NCBI GenBank assembly: GCA_030016635.1
Contig: JASEJQ010000016.1
Coordinates: forward strand, 1-43,741
Length of the DNA stretch: 43,741 bases
Direction: 5' to 3'
Source of the DNA: Thermoanaerobacteraceae bacterium
Lineage (GTDB): Bacteria > Bacillota > Thermoanaerobacteria > Thermoanaerobacterales > UBA4877
Shown: positions 17,420 through 26,513 of the stretch, piece after piece
Position numbering within the stretch: position 1 is the stretch's first letter
How the letters are laid out: every line of letters starts with the position of its first letter
Made by a program: the position numbers and the translations under genes
Notes under the pieces: generated by a model
What the model was told of the DNA's origin: nothing
What the model saw: only the letters and a program-made list of their open reading frames with translations
The model's database searches: none

Positions 17420-18562
17420 ATGAAGGACATAGAAATAATTAAGAAAGTTATAAATGAAGCTGCAGATTTTATTGAGACAGGGAGAGGAAGAAAAAAAATT
17501 AAAGTTGGACTTACCCTGCTTGGTTCGGAACACGGTCCGGAAGTCCTTCTGAGGGGTGCTTTAGATGCGGCTAAGGATTTTGAGGACATTGAGATAAGTC
17601 TTATCGGCCCAAAACTTACAGAGGACTTTAATACCTATGAGGTTTACTGTGAGAGTGATGCCCACGACATTATGGAAAAGCTTCTGGAGGAGGGAAAACT
17701 GGATGCGGTAGTGACCATGCACTATAACTTCCCTCTTGGAGTGGCTACAGTAGGGAGGCTCATATCTCCAGCCAACGGTAAGGAATTTTTACTTTCTACT
17801 ACAACCGGGACATCATCATCTGACAGGGTAACAGCACTGACCTTAAATGCCATTTATGGCATGGCAGTGTCAAAATCCCTTGGATATATCAATCCTGCTG
17901 TTGGCATTTTAAACATTGATGGGGCAAGACAGGCTGAAAAAATCTTAAGGCAGTTAATGGATAGGGGATATACCCTGAACTTCGGCGAGAGTGTAAGAAA
18001 GGATGGAGGGTGCATACTGAGGGGGAATGATGTCCTTACAGCCTCTACAGAGGTCATAGTCGCTGATACCCTTACAGGTAATATATTAAATAAAATAATG
18101 TCCAGCTTTACGAGCGGTGGGACCTATGAGGTGATAGGTTATGGATATGGACCGGGGGTAGGGGAGAACTTTGATAAGACGGTGCTCATACTTTCCAGGG
18201 CATCCGGTGCGCCAGTAGTAAAGAACGCCATAAAATATGCATCAGACCTTGTCAGGGGCAATTTCAAGATGCATGTAGTCGAGGAAATGCAGAAGGCCAG
18301 GGCGGCAGGACTATTTGATATCCTGAGCAGCATATCCAGTGCAAAGAAAGAGGGCATAAAAGAGATAGAGGTGCCAGGAAAGGTCGTTACAGAAGAAATA
18401 GCCGGTGTGGACATACTGGTGCTTGAGGATGCAGTAAAAATACTCAAGGCACATGGAATATATGCAGAAAGCGGCATGGGGTGCACGGGCCCTGTCATTC
18501 TTGTGGCACCTGATGATGAAGAGTCAGCAAGGGAAATCTTAAGGAATGAAAATTATTTATAG
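17420..18562 (+). CDS. grdD: Glycine reductase component C, subunit GrdD
   Basis: Smaller subunit of component C (380 aa), related to PlsX/phosphotransacetylase-like acyl-phosphate enzymes. It carries the Cys that holds the acetyl group before phosphorolysis to acetyl phosphate. That site is visible as ESGMGCTGPVI with Cys355. Central segments GILNIDGARQAEKIL and GYGYGPGVGENFD are also family features. ATG 17420 follows GGGGGAGG; the frame extends upstream into grdC but without a ribosome site. It is the last gene of the operon. I see no good terminator behind it. Confidence 0.96.
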   Translation: MKDIEIIKKVINEAADFIETGRGRKKIKVGLTLLGSEHGPEVLLRGALDAAKDFEDIEISLIGPKLTEDFNTYEVYCESDAHDIMEKLLEEGKLDAVVTMHYNFPLGVATVGRLISPANGKEFLLSTTTGTSSSDRVTALTLNAIYGMAVSKSLGYINPAVGILNIDGARQAEKILRQLMDRGYTLNFGESVRKDGGCILRGNDVLTASTEVIVADTLTGNILNKIMSSFTSGGTYEVIGYGYGPGVGENFDKTVLILSRASGAPVVKNAIKYASDLVRGNFKMHVVEEMQKARAAGLFDILSSISSAKKEGIKEIEVPGKVVTEEIAGVDILVLEDAVKILKAHGIYAESGMGCTGPVILVAPDDEESAREILRNENYL

Positions 18563-18625
18563 ATTAAATTATATAGCGGTGTGTAAAGCTCATAGATATA
18601 TAGGGTAATGTTTAGAGGTTGATAA
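18563..18625. other. Spacer after grdD
   Basis: Short AT-rich spacer before the convergent gerAC remnant. No hairpin with a T-tract is visible, so termination of the grd transcript probably occurs further on or is factor-dependent. Confidence 0.4.
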
Positions 18626-18860
18626 TCATACAGGGCTGCCAGGGCCATAATATAGCCCAGGCAGCTCAGAACTACTGCATGGGGATATATTGGTTGGATT
18701 TAGTATTTGCAGCGTGACTTTTATGCTGCCATCAGGTGTTCTATCAATGGCCATTGCTGTTGATATGCCTATATCTTCTATCTCTTTTTCGTCCCAACAG
18801 CCTGCAGCTGTAATTGCAATTAAAAGTATCAAAACATAACAAACATAATAAATTCCTCAT
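18626..18860 (-). pseudogene. Remnant of a gerAC-type spore germination lipoprotein gene
   Basis: On the minus strand an ATG at 18860 starts MRNLLCLLC. The reading then has to shift by one base near 18832 to continue as ILLIAITAAGC-WDEKEIEDIGISTAMAIDRTPDGSIKVTLQI. This is the lipobox and N-terminus of Ger(x)C proteins, inner-membrane-anchored subunits of germinant receptors. Only about 70 of the usual 370-400 residues remain and the tail no longer resembles the family. I infer a frameshifted, deleted gene. It follows the gerAA remnant in the normal gene order. Confidence 0.75.
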
Positions 18861-18912
18861 TAAATATCATCCCTTTGGTGTCTGAGGTTTCAGATTCTCT
18901 GACATGCGTTTC

Positions 18913-19251
18913 CTATTTTCTGCAAGATATGACGGCCTTGTCCTTATATACCACCATGTCTCCAGTAAGTATATGGGATACTACCTCCTTAAAGGATGTT
19001 AGTTCCTGGACCTCCACATTGGACAGTACTGAATTCTTTAATTCATAAAACAGTCTTTTTCCAGAACTGTTATCTATTTTTGCCTCTATCATTATAGACT
19101 TCAATATGCTATCAAAGAGGGAGGCCTTGTCTGAAAGCCCGTCCATATTTATTACTGTAGCACAAACAGAATCCTCTCTACCTATCTTTATTTCACGCAG
19201 GTTGAAGTTGGAGCAGTTTTTAAATATTCAATCCTAAAAGCTCAAAGACAT
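18913..19251 (-). pseudogene. Remnant of a gerAA-type spore germination receptor gene
   Basis: A Shine-Dalgarno sequence (GGAGGTGTG on the minus strand) and ATG at 19251 remain. The frame has TAG at codon 6 and TGA at codon 8, then continues in the same frame with a GerAA-like domain: FNLREIKIGRED, then VINMDGLSDKASLFDSILKS and EVVSHILTGDMVVYKDKAVIS. Normal GerAA proteins are near 500 residues with membrane helices; only about 110 remain, and no gerAB lies between this and the gerAC remnant. The combination of stops and deletion shows decay. Confidence 0.75.
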
Positions 19252-19337
19252 CACACCTCCTGTATTGTTATATATTTTTTCTCATTGATAAAAAAAATTT
19301 AGATTTTAAGAAGGATTTTTTAGATCCGTGTAGAATA

Positions 19338-19343
19338 TATAAT
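19338..19343 (+). promoter_or_regulatory. Possible -10 box of the BMP lipoprotein/ABC operon
   Basis: A consensus TATAAT lies 63 bases before the lipoprotein start codon. The matching -35 region (around 19315-19320, ATTTTT) is poor, so this is a weak call. Confidence 0.3.
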
Positions 19344-19406
19344 AACGTAAGTAATAAGACATCAGACAACCGGCACTTCAAAAATTAAAAGAGGAGGAAT
19401 GGATTA

Positions 19407-20555
19407 ATGAAGAGGATTTTTGCATTAGTACTGACATTGGTAATGGTGCTTTCGTTGGCCGCCTGTGGCTCACCGACACCTCAGACAACACCAGATAATA
19501 CAAAACCATCAGACAATTCCTCGACAGCAGTTGAGGACAAATTTGAACTGGCAATGATTACCGATATTGGTACCATCGATGACAAATCATTCAACCAGGG
19601 TACCTGGGAAGGCGTAAAGAAGTATGCCGAGGAAAAGGGTATCACCCACAAGTATTACAAACCTACAGAAAAGAGCAACGATGCATATCTTTCTGCAATT
19701 GATCTGGCAGTCAAAGGCGGTGCAAAGGTAGTTGTTACCCCTGGCTTCCTGTTTGAAGAGCCGATTTACATTGCACAGGATCAGTATCCGGATGTAAACT
19801 TTGTTTTGATTGATGGCAATCCGCATGATGCTAACTACAACTATCGTACCGAAAAGAATACGGTTGGTGTTCTCTTTGCGGAGGAGCAGGCCGGCTTCCT
19901 GGCAGGCTATGCAGCTGTTAAGGACGGTTATACAAAGCTCGGCTTTATGGGCGGCATGGCAGTTCCAGCTGTTGTGCGTTACGGTTATGGGTTCGTCCAG
20001 GGTGCTGAGTTTGCAGCCAAAGAAATGGGTCTTGCACCTGGCTCTATCACAATAAACTACCACTATACAGGTGGATTTGATGCAACCCCTGAGGTACAGA
20101 CGTTGGCTGCTTCCTGGTATCAGTCAGGCATAGAGGTTATCTTTGCCTGCGGTGGTGCACTCGGTAACTCTGTAATGGCTGCGGCAGAGCAGACAAATGG
20201 CAAGGTAATCGGCGTTGACGTTGATCAGTCATATGAGAGCAACACGGTAATTACCTCTGCAATGAAGGGTTTAGGAGAAGCTGTTTATGCTATACTTGAC
20301 CAATACTACAAAGGTACATTCCCTGGCGGACAGGGCCTGATATTCTCTGCCAAGAACAAAGGTGTTGGATTACCAATGGCCACCTCCAAGTTTAATAAAT
20401 TCACACAGGCTGATTATGATGCGATCTATGAGAAGCTTGCTAACGATACAGACGGCATCGCATCCAATCTTGTAAAAGATACTGATGCAAGCGGCAAATC
20501 TGTTGCAGTAACAGATTTGAAGACATCAGCAGTTGTATTGAAGGTTGTAGAATAA
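19407..20555 (+). CDS. BMP-family (PnrA-like) substrate-binding lipoprotein, probably nucleoside-specific
   Basis: Extracellular lipid-anchored receptor for an ABC importer, 382 aa. A type II signal peptide ends at LSLAAC, with Cys20 as lipid anchor, followed by a Ser/Thr/Pro linker. The mature part has family motifs: AMITDIGTIDDKSFNQGTWEG (about residues 50-70), then GGMAVPAVVRYGYGFVQGAE and VDVDQSYE. BMP proteins known in detail bind purine nucleosides. The order lipoprotein, double ATPase, two permeases equals the nupNOPQ-type guanosine importer of Bacillus. AGAGGAGG precedes the ATG. Confidence 0.93.
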   Translation: MKRIFALVLTLVMVLSLAACGSPTPQTTPDNTKPSDNSSTAVEDKFELAMITDIGTIDDKSFNQGTWEGVKKYAEEKGITHKYYKPTEKSNDAYLSAIDLAVKGGAKVVVTPGFLFEEPIYIAQDQYPDVNFVLIDGNPHDANYNYRTEKNTVGVLFAEEQAGFLAGYAAVKDGYTKLGFMGGMAVPAVVRYGYGFVQGAEFAAKEMGLAPGSITINYHYTGGFDATPEVQTLAASWYQSGIEVIFACGGALGNSVMAAAEQTNGKVIGVDVDQSYESNTVITSAMKGLGEAVYAILDQYYKGTFPGGQGLIFSAKNKGVGLPMATSKFNKFTQADYDAIYEKLANDTDGIASNLVKDTDASGKSVAVTDLKTSAVVLKVVE

Positions 20556-20571
20556 AATATCCTTTTGGTGA

Positions 20572-20604
20572 AAACCAGGAGGGGTACTCAGCCCTTCCTG
20601 GTTT
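20572..20604 (+). terminator. Hairpin between lipoprotein and ATPase genes (partial terminator)
   Basis: A 13-bp stem (20572-20584 with 20592-20604, one G-T pair) with a 7-nt loop, followed by only TTTAA. It may lower expression of the membrane genes relative to the abundant receptor. Two more short stems follow (20659-20687 and 20688-20704). Confidence 0.5.
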
Positions 20605-20728
20605 AATCGGATTGCTGTCAGGTTAAAAATGCTGTTAAAAAGATTTCTACTACATTACAGGCATTTATATAAGAGAGTAAAATGCCTCATATTTTAAAAA
20701 TATGCAATTATATAAGGGGTAATAAAGA

Positions 20729-22255
20729 GTGGATTACATTATCGAAATGTGCAATATAACCAAGAAATTTCCTGGTGTCATAGCTAATGACGATGTAACT
20801 CTCAGGCTCAAAAAGGGAGAAATTCACGCCCTTCTCGGGGAGAACGGTGCGGGGAAATCGACGCTGATGAGCATTCTTTTTGGAATGTATCAGCCTGACC
20901 AAGGTGTTATCAAAAAAAATGGGGAGGTAGTAAAAATTAATGACCCTAATGATGCTAACCGCCTTGGGATCGGTATGGTACATCAGCATTTTAAATTGGT
21001 ACAAAATTTTACGGTACTTGAAAACATCATTTTAGGAGTGGAAACTACAAAACACGGGATGCTCAAGATGGACGAAGCGCGCGCACGTGTTTTAGAACTT
21101 TCTGAGCGTTATGGTCTAAGGGTTGATCCCGATGCACTCATCGAGGATATAACGGTCAGTATGCAGCAGCGTGTTGAGATACTCAAGATGCTCTACCGCA
21201 GCAATGAAATTTTGATTTTTGATGAACCAACAGCGGTTTTGACTCCACAGGAAATAGAAGAACTTATGAAGATTATGAAGGGGTTGGTGAGTGAGGGTAA
21301 ATCAATTTTATTCATCACCCACAAGTTAAATGAAATCAAGGCGGTTGCCGACCGCTGCACCGTTTTGCGCAAAGGCAAATGCATTGGTACTGTCGACGTT
21401 GCAAGTGTCTCCAAAGAGGAGCTTTCTGAGATGATGGTTGGGCGCAAGGTTGACCTTATAGTTGAAAAAGAGAATAAGGAGCCTGGTAAAGTTATCTTTG
21501 AAGTGGAGAACCTGACGGTTAAAGACAGGGCAACCGGCAAGAATGTAGTGAATAACGTGTCTCTAAATGTGCGTGCCGGTGAGATTGTCTGTATTGCAGG
21601 TGTTGATGGAAATGGACAGTCAGAGCTGGTTTATGCGTTAACCGGACTGATTACCCCTGACGATGGAAAGATTAGACTCAATGGTAATGACATCACCAAA
21701 GCATCAATTCGTCAGCGCAATATCGGCGGTATCGGACATATTCCTGAAGACAGGCAGCGCTATGGGTTAGTTCTTGACTACAACCTTGCATACAATCTTG
21801 TTCTACAAAGCTATTTCACACCACGTTTTCAAAAGCATGGATTTTTAAAATATAGCGAAATATACAAATACGCCGATGAACTTATAGATAAGTTTGATAT
21901 TCGCAGTGGGCAGGGCGCTAGGACCATTACCCGCAGCATGTCTGGAGGAAATCAACAAAAAGCAATTATAGCACGCGAGATAGACCGTGATCCTGACCTG
22001 TTAATTGCAGTGCAGCCTACACGCGGATTGGATGTCGGCGCGATTGAATATATATACAAAAAGCTGATTGCAGAGCGCAACAAGGGCAGAGGTATTCTTC
22101 TTGTATCTCTCGAATTGGATGAGGTTATGAATGTAAGCGACCGTATTCTTGTGATATATGAAGGTGAGATTGTAGCGGAACTTGATCCAAAAACTACAAC
22201 AGTACAGGAGCTTGGCCTGTATATGGCGGGTTCGAAAAGGGGTATAGTTGCATGA
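20729..22255 (+). CDS. ABC transporter ATP-binding protein with two nucleotide-binding domains (nucleoside type)
   Basis: Cytoplasmic ATPase of the importer, 508 aa. Domain 1 (about 1-240) has Walker A GENGAGKST and Walker B ILIFDEPTAVLTP. Its signature reads TVSMQQRVEI, less canonical than the SVGMQQ usual in relatives. Domain 2 (about 250-508) has a degenerate Walker A (GVDGNGQSEL), the signature SMSGGNQQK and LLIAVQPTRGLD. Double ATPases with one weak site are the rule for ribose/nucleoside importers. The start is GTG 20729 after AAGGGG. The stop overlaps the first permease. Confidence 0.93.
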   Translation: MDYIIEMCNITKKFPGVIANDDVTLRLKKGEIHALLGENGAGKSTLMSILFGMYQPDQGVIKKNGEVVKINDPNDANRLGIGMVHQHFKLVQNFTVLENIILGVETTKHGMLKMDEARARVLELSERYGLRVDPDALIEDITVSMQQRVEILKMLYRSNEILIFDEPTAVLTPQEIEELMKIMKGLVSEGKSILFITHKLNEIKAVADRCTVLRKGKCIGTVDVASVSKEELSEMMVGRKVDLIVEKENKEPGKVIFEVENLTVKDRATGKNVVNNVSLNVRAGEIVCIAGVDGNGQSELVYALTGLITPDDGKIRLNGNDITKASIRQRNIGGIGHIPEDRQRYGLVLDYNLAYNLVLQSYFTPRFQKHGFLKYSEIYKYADELIDKFDIRSGQGARTITRSMSGGNQQKAIIAREIDRDPDLLIAVQPTRGLDVGAIEYIYKKLIAERNKGRGILLVSLELDEVMNVSDRILVIYEGEIVAELDPKTTTVQELGLYMAGSKRGIVA

Positions 22256-23397
22256 ATATATCAATAAAACGATTTTTAAGCAGTGAAGGAGTGGCAAACT
22301 TTGCCTCTTCATTAATGGCTATTATAATAGGGCTTCTGGTTGGGTTATTAATTCTTTTGGTAAGCAACCCCCGGCAGGCGTTGAATGGTTTTGGCGCTAT
22401 CTTATTCGGTGGTTTTACTGATATGAAAAACTTAGGACAGGTATTTTACTTTGCAACTCCAATAATTTTAACCGGGCTTTCGGTGGGTTTTGCAAACAAG
22501 GCGGGGCAATTTAACATTGGTGCATCAGGCCAGTTCATTGTGGGCGCCTTTGCCGCTGTCTATGTTGGTGTAAAGTGGACGTTCCTTCCAGGTGCGTTGC
22601 ACTGGGGCGTAGCTTTAATCATGGCAATGCTTGCAGGTGCGCTGTGGGGATTAATTCCAGGGATTTTAAAAGCATTCTACAACGTGAACGTGGTTATCTC
22701 CTGCATCATGATGAACTATATAGGGATGTATCTGGTAAATGTTCTTGTTACCAATACGGTTTTCGATTCACTTAAAAACCAGTCCCAGCGTGTTGCTTCA
22801 ACTGCTGTTATTCCTAAAATGGGGCTCGACAATATCTTCCGTGCAGGCAACAGCCCGTCAAGTGTAAATGCAGGTATTTTTATTGCTATTATAGCAGGTA
22901 TCATAATTTATATTATTGTTGAAAAAACTCAATTCGGTTTTGAATTAAAGGCATGCGGTTTAAATCCTGATGCCTCCAAATATGCAGGTATTAATTCACA
23001 CCGTACCATTATCATTTCTATGATGATTGCTGGTGCTCTTTCAGGTCTGGGTGGTGCATTGCTTTACCTTGCAGGTTCTGGTAAAAGTATTGAAGTACTT
23101 GATGTGCTTGCACCTGAGGGATTCAATGGTATTCCCGTTGCACTGCTTGGGCAGGGTAATCCTATTGGTATTATATTTGCCGGTATATTTGTGGCGTATC
23201 TTACCGTCGGAGGCTTTAATATGCAGCTATTTAATTTTGTACCACAGGTTACCGAGATCATTATAGCTGTTATTATATACTTTAGTGCATTTGCCCTGCT
23301 GTTTAAAGACTTCATCAGGTCGCATTATGCAAAAGATGAAGATAAATTAACTAAAACCAGGCCAGTTAGCCAGGGGAGCTTGGGGGGAGATAAATAG
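22252..23397 (+). CDS. ABC transporter permease 1 (nucleoside/BMP type)
   Basis: Inner-membrane channel subunit (381 aa) of the BPD_transp_2 family, related to RbsC and to NupP/YufP of Bacillus. It has a hydrophobic N-terminal helix (IIIGLLVGLLILLV), then NKAGQFNIGASGQFIVGAF, the conserved segment of this family. Near residue 240 is FELKACGLNPDASKYAGIN, the cytoplasmic coupling loop to the ATPase. About 8-10 membrane segments are expected. The ATG overlaps the ATPase gene by 4 bases and the stop overlaps permease 2 by 1. Confidence 0.93.
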   Translation: MNISIKRFLSSEGVANFASSLMAIIIGLLVGLLILLVSNPRQALNGFGAILFGGFTDMKNLGQVFYFATPIILTGLSVGFANKAGQFNIGASGQFIVGAFAAVYVGVKWTFLPGALHWGVALIMAMLAGALWGLIPGILKAFYNVNVVISCIMMNYIGMYLVNVLVTNTVFDSLKNQSQRVASTAVIPKMGLDNIFRAGNSPSSVNAGIFIAIIAGIIIYIIVEKTQFGFELKACGLNPDASKYAGINSHRTIIISMMIAGALSGLGGALLYLAGSGKSIEVLDVLAPEGFNGIPVALLGQGNPIGIIFAGIFVAYLTVGGFNMQLFNFVPQVTEIIIAVIIYFSAFALLFKDFIRSHYAKDEDKLTKTRPVSQGSLGGDK

Positions 23398-24350
23398 TGG
23401 ATACAATATACTTTCTTGTGCAGCAGATGATGTATTTCTCAATTCCACTGCTTGTCGTTGCACTGGGTGGAATGTTCTCAGAGCGCAGCGGTGTGACAAA
23501 CATTGCGCTTGAGGGCATTATGATTATTGGTGCGTTTACCGGCATTTTATTTATTAATATGTTTCAAGGAATGCTGCCTGGCCAGCCGATACTGATTCTG
23601 GCGATTATTATTGCAGCGGCAACGGGGATAATTGTATCTCTAACACATGCCTTTGCTTCAATTAATATGAAGGCAGATCAGGTCATCAGCGGTACAGCAA
23701 TCAATATGTTTGCACCTGCATTTGCAATATATGTGGCGCGTATGATTCGCACTGTACAGCAGATACCTTTTGTTAACCAGTTCAGAATAGAAAAAGTACC
23801 GGTGCTGGGTGATATTCCATTGCTGGGTGGCCTATTCTTTCGCAATGCATACATTACCACCTATCTTGGGTTTGCAATTCTCATAATCTCATGGGTGGTT
23901 TTATATAAAACCAGGTTTGGCTTGCGTTTGCGTGCCTGTGGTGAACACCCTCAAGCAGCGGATTCCGTAGGTATTAATGTTTACAAGATGCGCTATATAG
24001 GTGTTGCAATCTCCGGTGCGCTTGCGGGGATTGGCGGGCTTATATTCGTTATTCCAACATCAACCAATTTTAATGCAACTGTGGCAGGCTATGGTTTTCT
24101 TGCTTTAGCGGTGTTGATTTTTGGCCAGTGGAATCCATTTAAAATTTTATTGGCTGCATTCTTCTTTGGTTTGATGAAGACAATTGCATCGGCGTACTCA
24201 GGTATACCTGTTCTTTCTGCGCTGGATATACCCAACGAGGTCTATAAAATGATTCCATATATCGCTACGCTGATAGTACTGGCTTTTACATCTAAAAATT
24301 CGCAGGCACCGAAAGCTGAAGGTATTCCTTATGATAAAGGTTCGCGTTAA
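23397..24350 (+). CDS. ABC transporter permease 2 (nucleoside/BMP type)
   Basis: Second membrane subunit (317 aa), related to NupQ/YufQ. Features are FSERSGVTNIALEGIMIIGAF near the N-terminus and the coupling loop GLRLRACGEHPQAADSVGINVYKMRY at about 180-205. GVAISGALAGIGGLIFV follows. It starts at GTG 23397 with GGGGGGAG upstream inside permease 1 and overlaps the previous stop. As the last gene of the importer it is followed by an intrinsic terminator at 24443. Confidence 0.93.
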   Translation: MDTIYFLVQQMMYFSIPLLVVALGGMFSERSGVTNIALEGIMIIGAFTGILFINMFQGMLPGQPILILAIIIAAATGIIVSLTHAFASINMKADQVISGTAINMFAPAFAIYVARMIRTVQQIPFVNQFRIEKVPVLGDIPLLGGLFFRNAYITTYLGFAILIISWVVLYKTRFGLRLRACGEHPQAADSVGINVYKMRYIGVAISGALAGIGGLIFVIPTSTNFNATVAGYGFLALAVLIFGQWNPFKILLAAFFFGLMKTIASAYSGIPVLSALDIPNEVYKMIPYIATLIVLAFTSKNSQAPKAEGIPYDKGSR

Positions 24351-24442
24351 AAAATCTGTTGAAGTTTTTTAAGGTTAATAACTATGCTGAAAGATTAGAG
24401 ATTGATAAGATTTAGATTCAAGCAACTGCTTAATGATATTTG

Positions 24443-24460
24443 GGGGCTTTGCCCCTTTTT
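24443..24460 (+). terminator. Intrinsic terminator after the nucleoside ABC operon
   Basis: GGGGC (24443-24447) and GCCCC (24451-24455) close a TTT loop, followed by five T. Confidence 0.8.
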
Positions 24461-24517
24461 CATGGAGAAAATGTACTGGTCTTAACAATCATGAGAAATG
24501 AAACGGGGTGAGTGAGC

Positions 24518-25246
24518 GTGGGTTTGATACAGGGAGAAAGGAGACCCCTATACGATCTGGCTTTAAGAAAAATGGAAGAGTTGATTGGAAACGGTGATTG
24601 GCCTCCAGGGTATCGACTGCCGTCAGAGGCAAAGCTTTCAAAAGAGTTTGGAATAAGCCGCATGACTTTGAGAGAGGCATTGAGGGTATTGGAAGAGGAG
24701 AACCTCATTGTAAAACAGCAGGGGATTGGTACTTTTGTAAGGACCAGGCCTGTTATCAAGAGCGGCATCGAAGAACTTTATAGTGTAACCAAGGCTATAG
24801 AGAGAGAAGGCATGACAGCAGGGACCACCGATTTCTCTATGAGTGTACTGCCTGCTAATGATGAAGAAGCAGAGAAGCTCAAAATAGAAAAAAATGAGTT
24901 AATATACAGGGTAGACAGGGTGAGGACTGCTAATGGTGAACCAGTGGTCTACTGCATAGACAGGATACCTGTCAGGATACTGGGTGAGGACATGGATAAG
25001 TTTCCAGAGTCTCTTTTCAGTTTTTTTGAGGAGAGGTTTAATATCAGGATAGCCTACGCTGTTTCAGATATAATACCTATAAGCTATCACCCTGTGGCAT
25101 CAAAAAAGCTGGGTCTTGGTAAAAATCACGCTATTCTGCTCTTAGAGCAGGTACACTATGATCAGGATGACAGGGCTATCCTTTATTCATCCAACTTTTT
25201 TAAACCCGATAAATTTAGATTTTATGTCTTAAGGAAAAGAGTTTAA
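24518..25246 (+). CDS. GntR/HutC-family transcriptional regulator
   Basis: DNA-binding repressor-type protein (242 aa). The N-terminal winged helix (about residues 5-75) shows the GntR pattern: YDLALRKMEELI, then LPSEAKLSKEFGISRMTLREALRVLEEENLI and GIGTFV. The C-terminal UTRA ligand domain (about 90-240) includes ANGEPVVYCIDRIP and AILLLEQVHYD. GTG 24518 is preferred because GGGGTG lies 7 bases upstream; GTG 24512 is too close to it. Standing between the nucleoside importer and deoB-pdp-deoC, it likely controls one or both. The ligand is unknown. Confidence 0.9.
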   Translation: MGLIQGERRPLYDLALRKMEELIGNGDWPPGYRLPSEAKLSKEFGISRMTLREALRVLEEENLIVKQQGIGTFVRTRPVIKSGIEELYSVTKAIEREGMTAGTTDFSMSVLPANDEEAEKLKIEKNELIYRVDRVRTANGEPVVYCIDRIPVRILGEDMDKFPESLFSFFEERFNIRIAYAVSDIIPISYHPVASKKLGLGKNHAILLLEQVHYDQDDRAILYSSNFFKPDKFRFYVLRKRV

Positions 25247-25331
25247 TATTGTGACAGGTGCCGTTGAATAATTTGGTGTATATCTTAGATGAGAAACATA
25301 TGGATTTTAATAGCTTAACCGGGGTGATTTG

Positions 25332-26510
25332 ATGGGTTATTTTAAAAGAATTATTTTGATTGTACTGGATAGTGTAGGTATTGGTGAACTGCCTGACGCT
25401 AATCTTTTTGGCGATAAAGGCTCTGATACATTGGGGCATATATGTGAGGTGACGGGAGTAGAACTTCCCAATATGGGTAGGCTGGGTCTTGGCAATATAA
25501 GGCCGCTAAAAAGCGTACCACCTGTTGAAACTCCTATAGGGTTTTACGGTAAAATGGCTGAAAAATCAGCAGGAAAAGATACTACTACCGGACACTGGGA
25601 AATAGCGGGAGTATGGTTAAATAAACCATTTCCGACATATCCCGATGGATTCCCCGAAGAGATTATAAGTATCTTTGAAAAGAGGATAGGGACAAAAGTC
25701 CTTGGCAATAAGGCTGCTTCAGGTACAGAGATTATAAAAGAATTGGGTGAACGGCATATAGAGACCGGATATCCAATAGTTTATACATCGGCAGATAGTG
25801 TTTTCCAGATAGCTGCCCATGAGGATATAATACCATTGGAAAGACTTTATGAGATGTGCCGCATTGCGCGGGAGATAATGATGGGGGATCATGCTGTAGG
25901 TAGAATTATTGCAAGACCATTTACAGGGACGCCAGGAAATTTCGTCAGGACAGAACACAGGCGTGATTTTTCCCTGGAACCACCAGAAGAAACTGTGCTG
26001 GACAGGATTGTTGCTAAAGGTCTTGAGGTTTATGCGGTGGGTAAGATTGAGGATATTTTTGCACACAGAGGCATCACGAGGAGCAATCACACCGGGAATA
26101 ACCGTGATGGGATAGCAGCCACAATAAATTATATGAATGAACTAAAAACTGGCCTCATCTTTACCAATCTTGTGGATTTTGATACACAATTTGGCCATAG
26201 AAACAATGCAAAGGGATATGCAGATGCTTTAAAGGAGTTTGATGATGCCATCCTGGAGATTATATCAAAAATGAATAGCAATGACCTTTTGATGATAACG
26301 GCTGACCATGGGTGTGATCCGACGACAACAAGTACAGATCATTCAAGAGAATATGTACCACTGCTGGTATACACTCCTTCCAATCAAAACGGCGCGTCTC
26401 TTGGCATTAGAGATACTTTTTCTGACATTGCACAGACCATAGCTGAAAATTTTGACCTTGAAGCTTTTGAACATGGCAAGAGTTTTCTTGGTGACGTAAG
26501 GGGGTTATAA
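25332..26510 (+). CDS. deoB: Phosphopentomutase
   Basis: Converts (deoxy)ribose-1-phosphate to the 5-phosphate in nucleoside breakdown; a cytoplasmic metalloenzyme of the alkaline phosphatase superfamily. At 392 aa it has the expected size. Metal-binding motifs are [15 protein letters not shown] at the N-terminus and [22 protein letters not shown] at about 315-340. The phosphoacceptor region [12 protein letters not shown] is at about residues 75-90. ATG 25332 follows GGGGTG by 5 bases. It leads a run with pdp and deoC that is spaced by only a few bases. Confidence 0.96.
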   Translation: MGYFKRIILIVLDSVGIGELPDANLFGDKGSDTLGHICEVTGVELPNMGRLGLGNIRPLKSVPPVETPIGFYGKMAEKSAGKDTTTGHWEIAGVWLNKPFPTYPDGFPEEIISIFEKRIGTKVLGNKAASGTEIIKELGERHIETGYPIVYTSADSVFQIAAHEDIIPLERLYEMCRIAREIMMGDHAVGRIIARPFTGTPGNFVRTEHRRDFSLEPPEETVLDRIVAKGLEVYAVGKIEDIFAHRGITRSNHTGNNRDGIAATINYMNELKTGLIFTNLVDFDTQFGHRNNAKGYADALKEFDDAILEIISKMNSNDLLMITADHGCDPTTTSTDHSREYVPLLVYTPSNQNGASLGIRDTFSDIAQTIAENFDLEAFEHGKSFLGDVRGL

Positions 26511-26513
26511 GTC

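Noticed and set aside
19261-19406. Purine riboswitch ahead of the nucleoside importer
   Set aside because: The conserved loop sequences of purine aptamers are not present.
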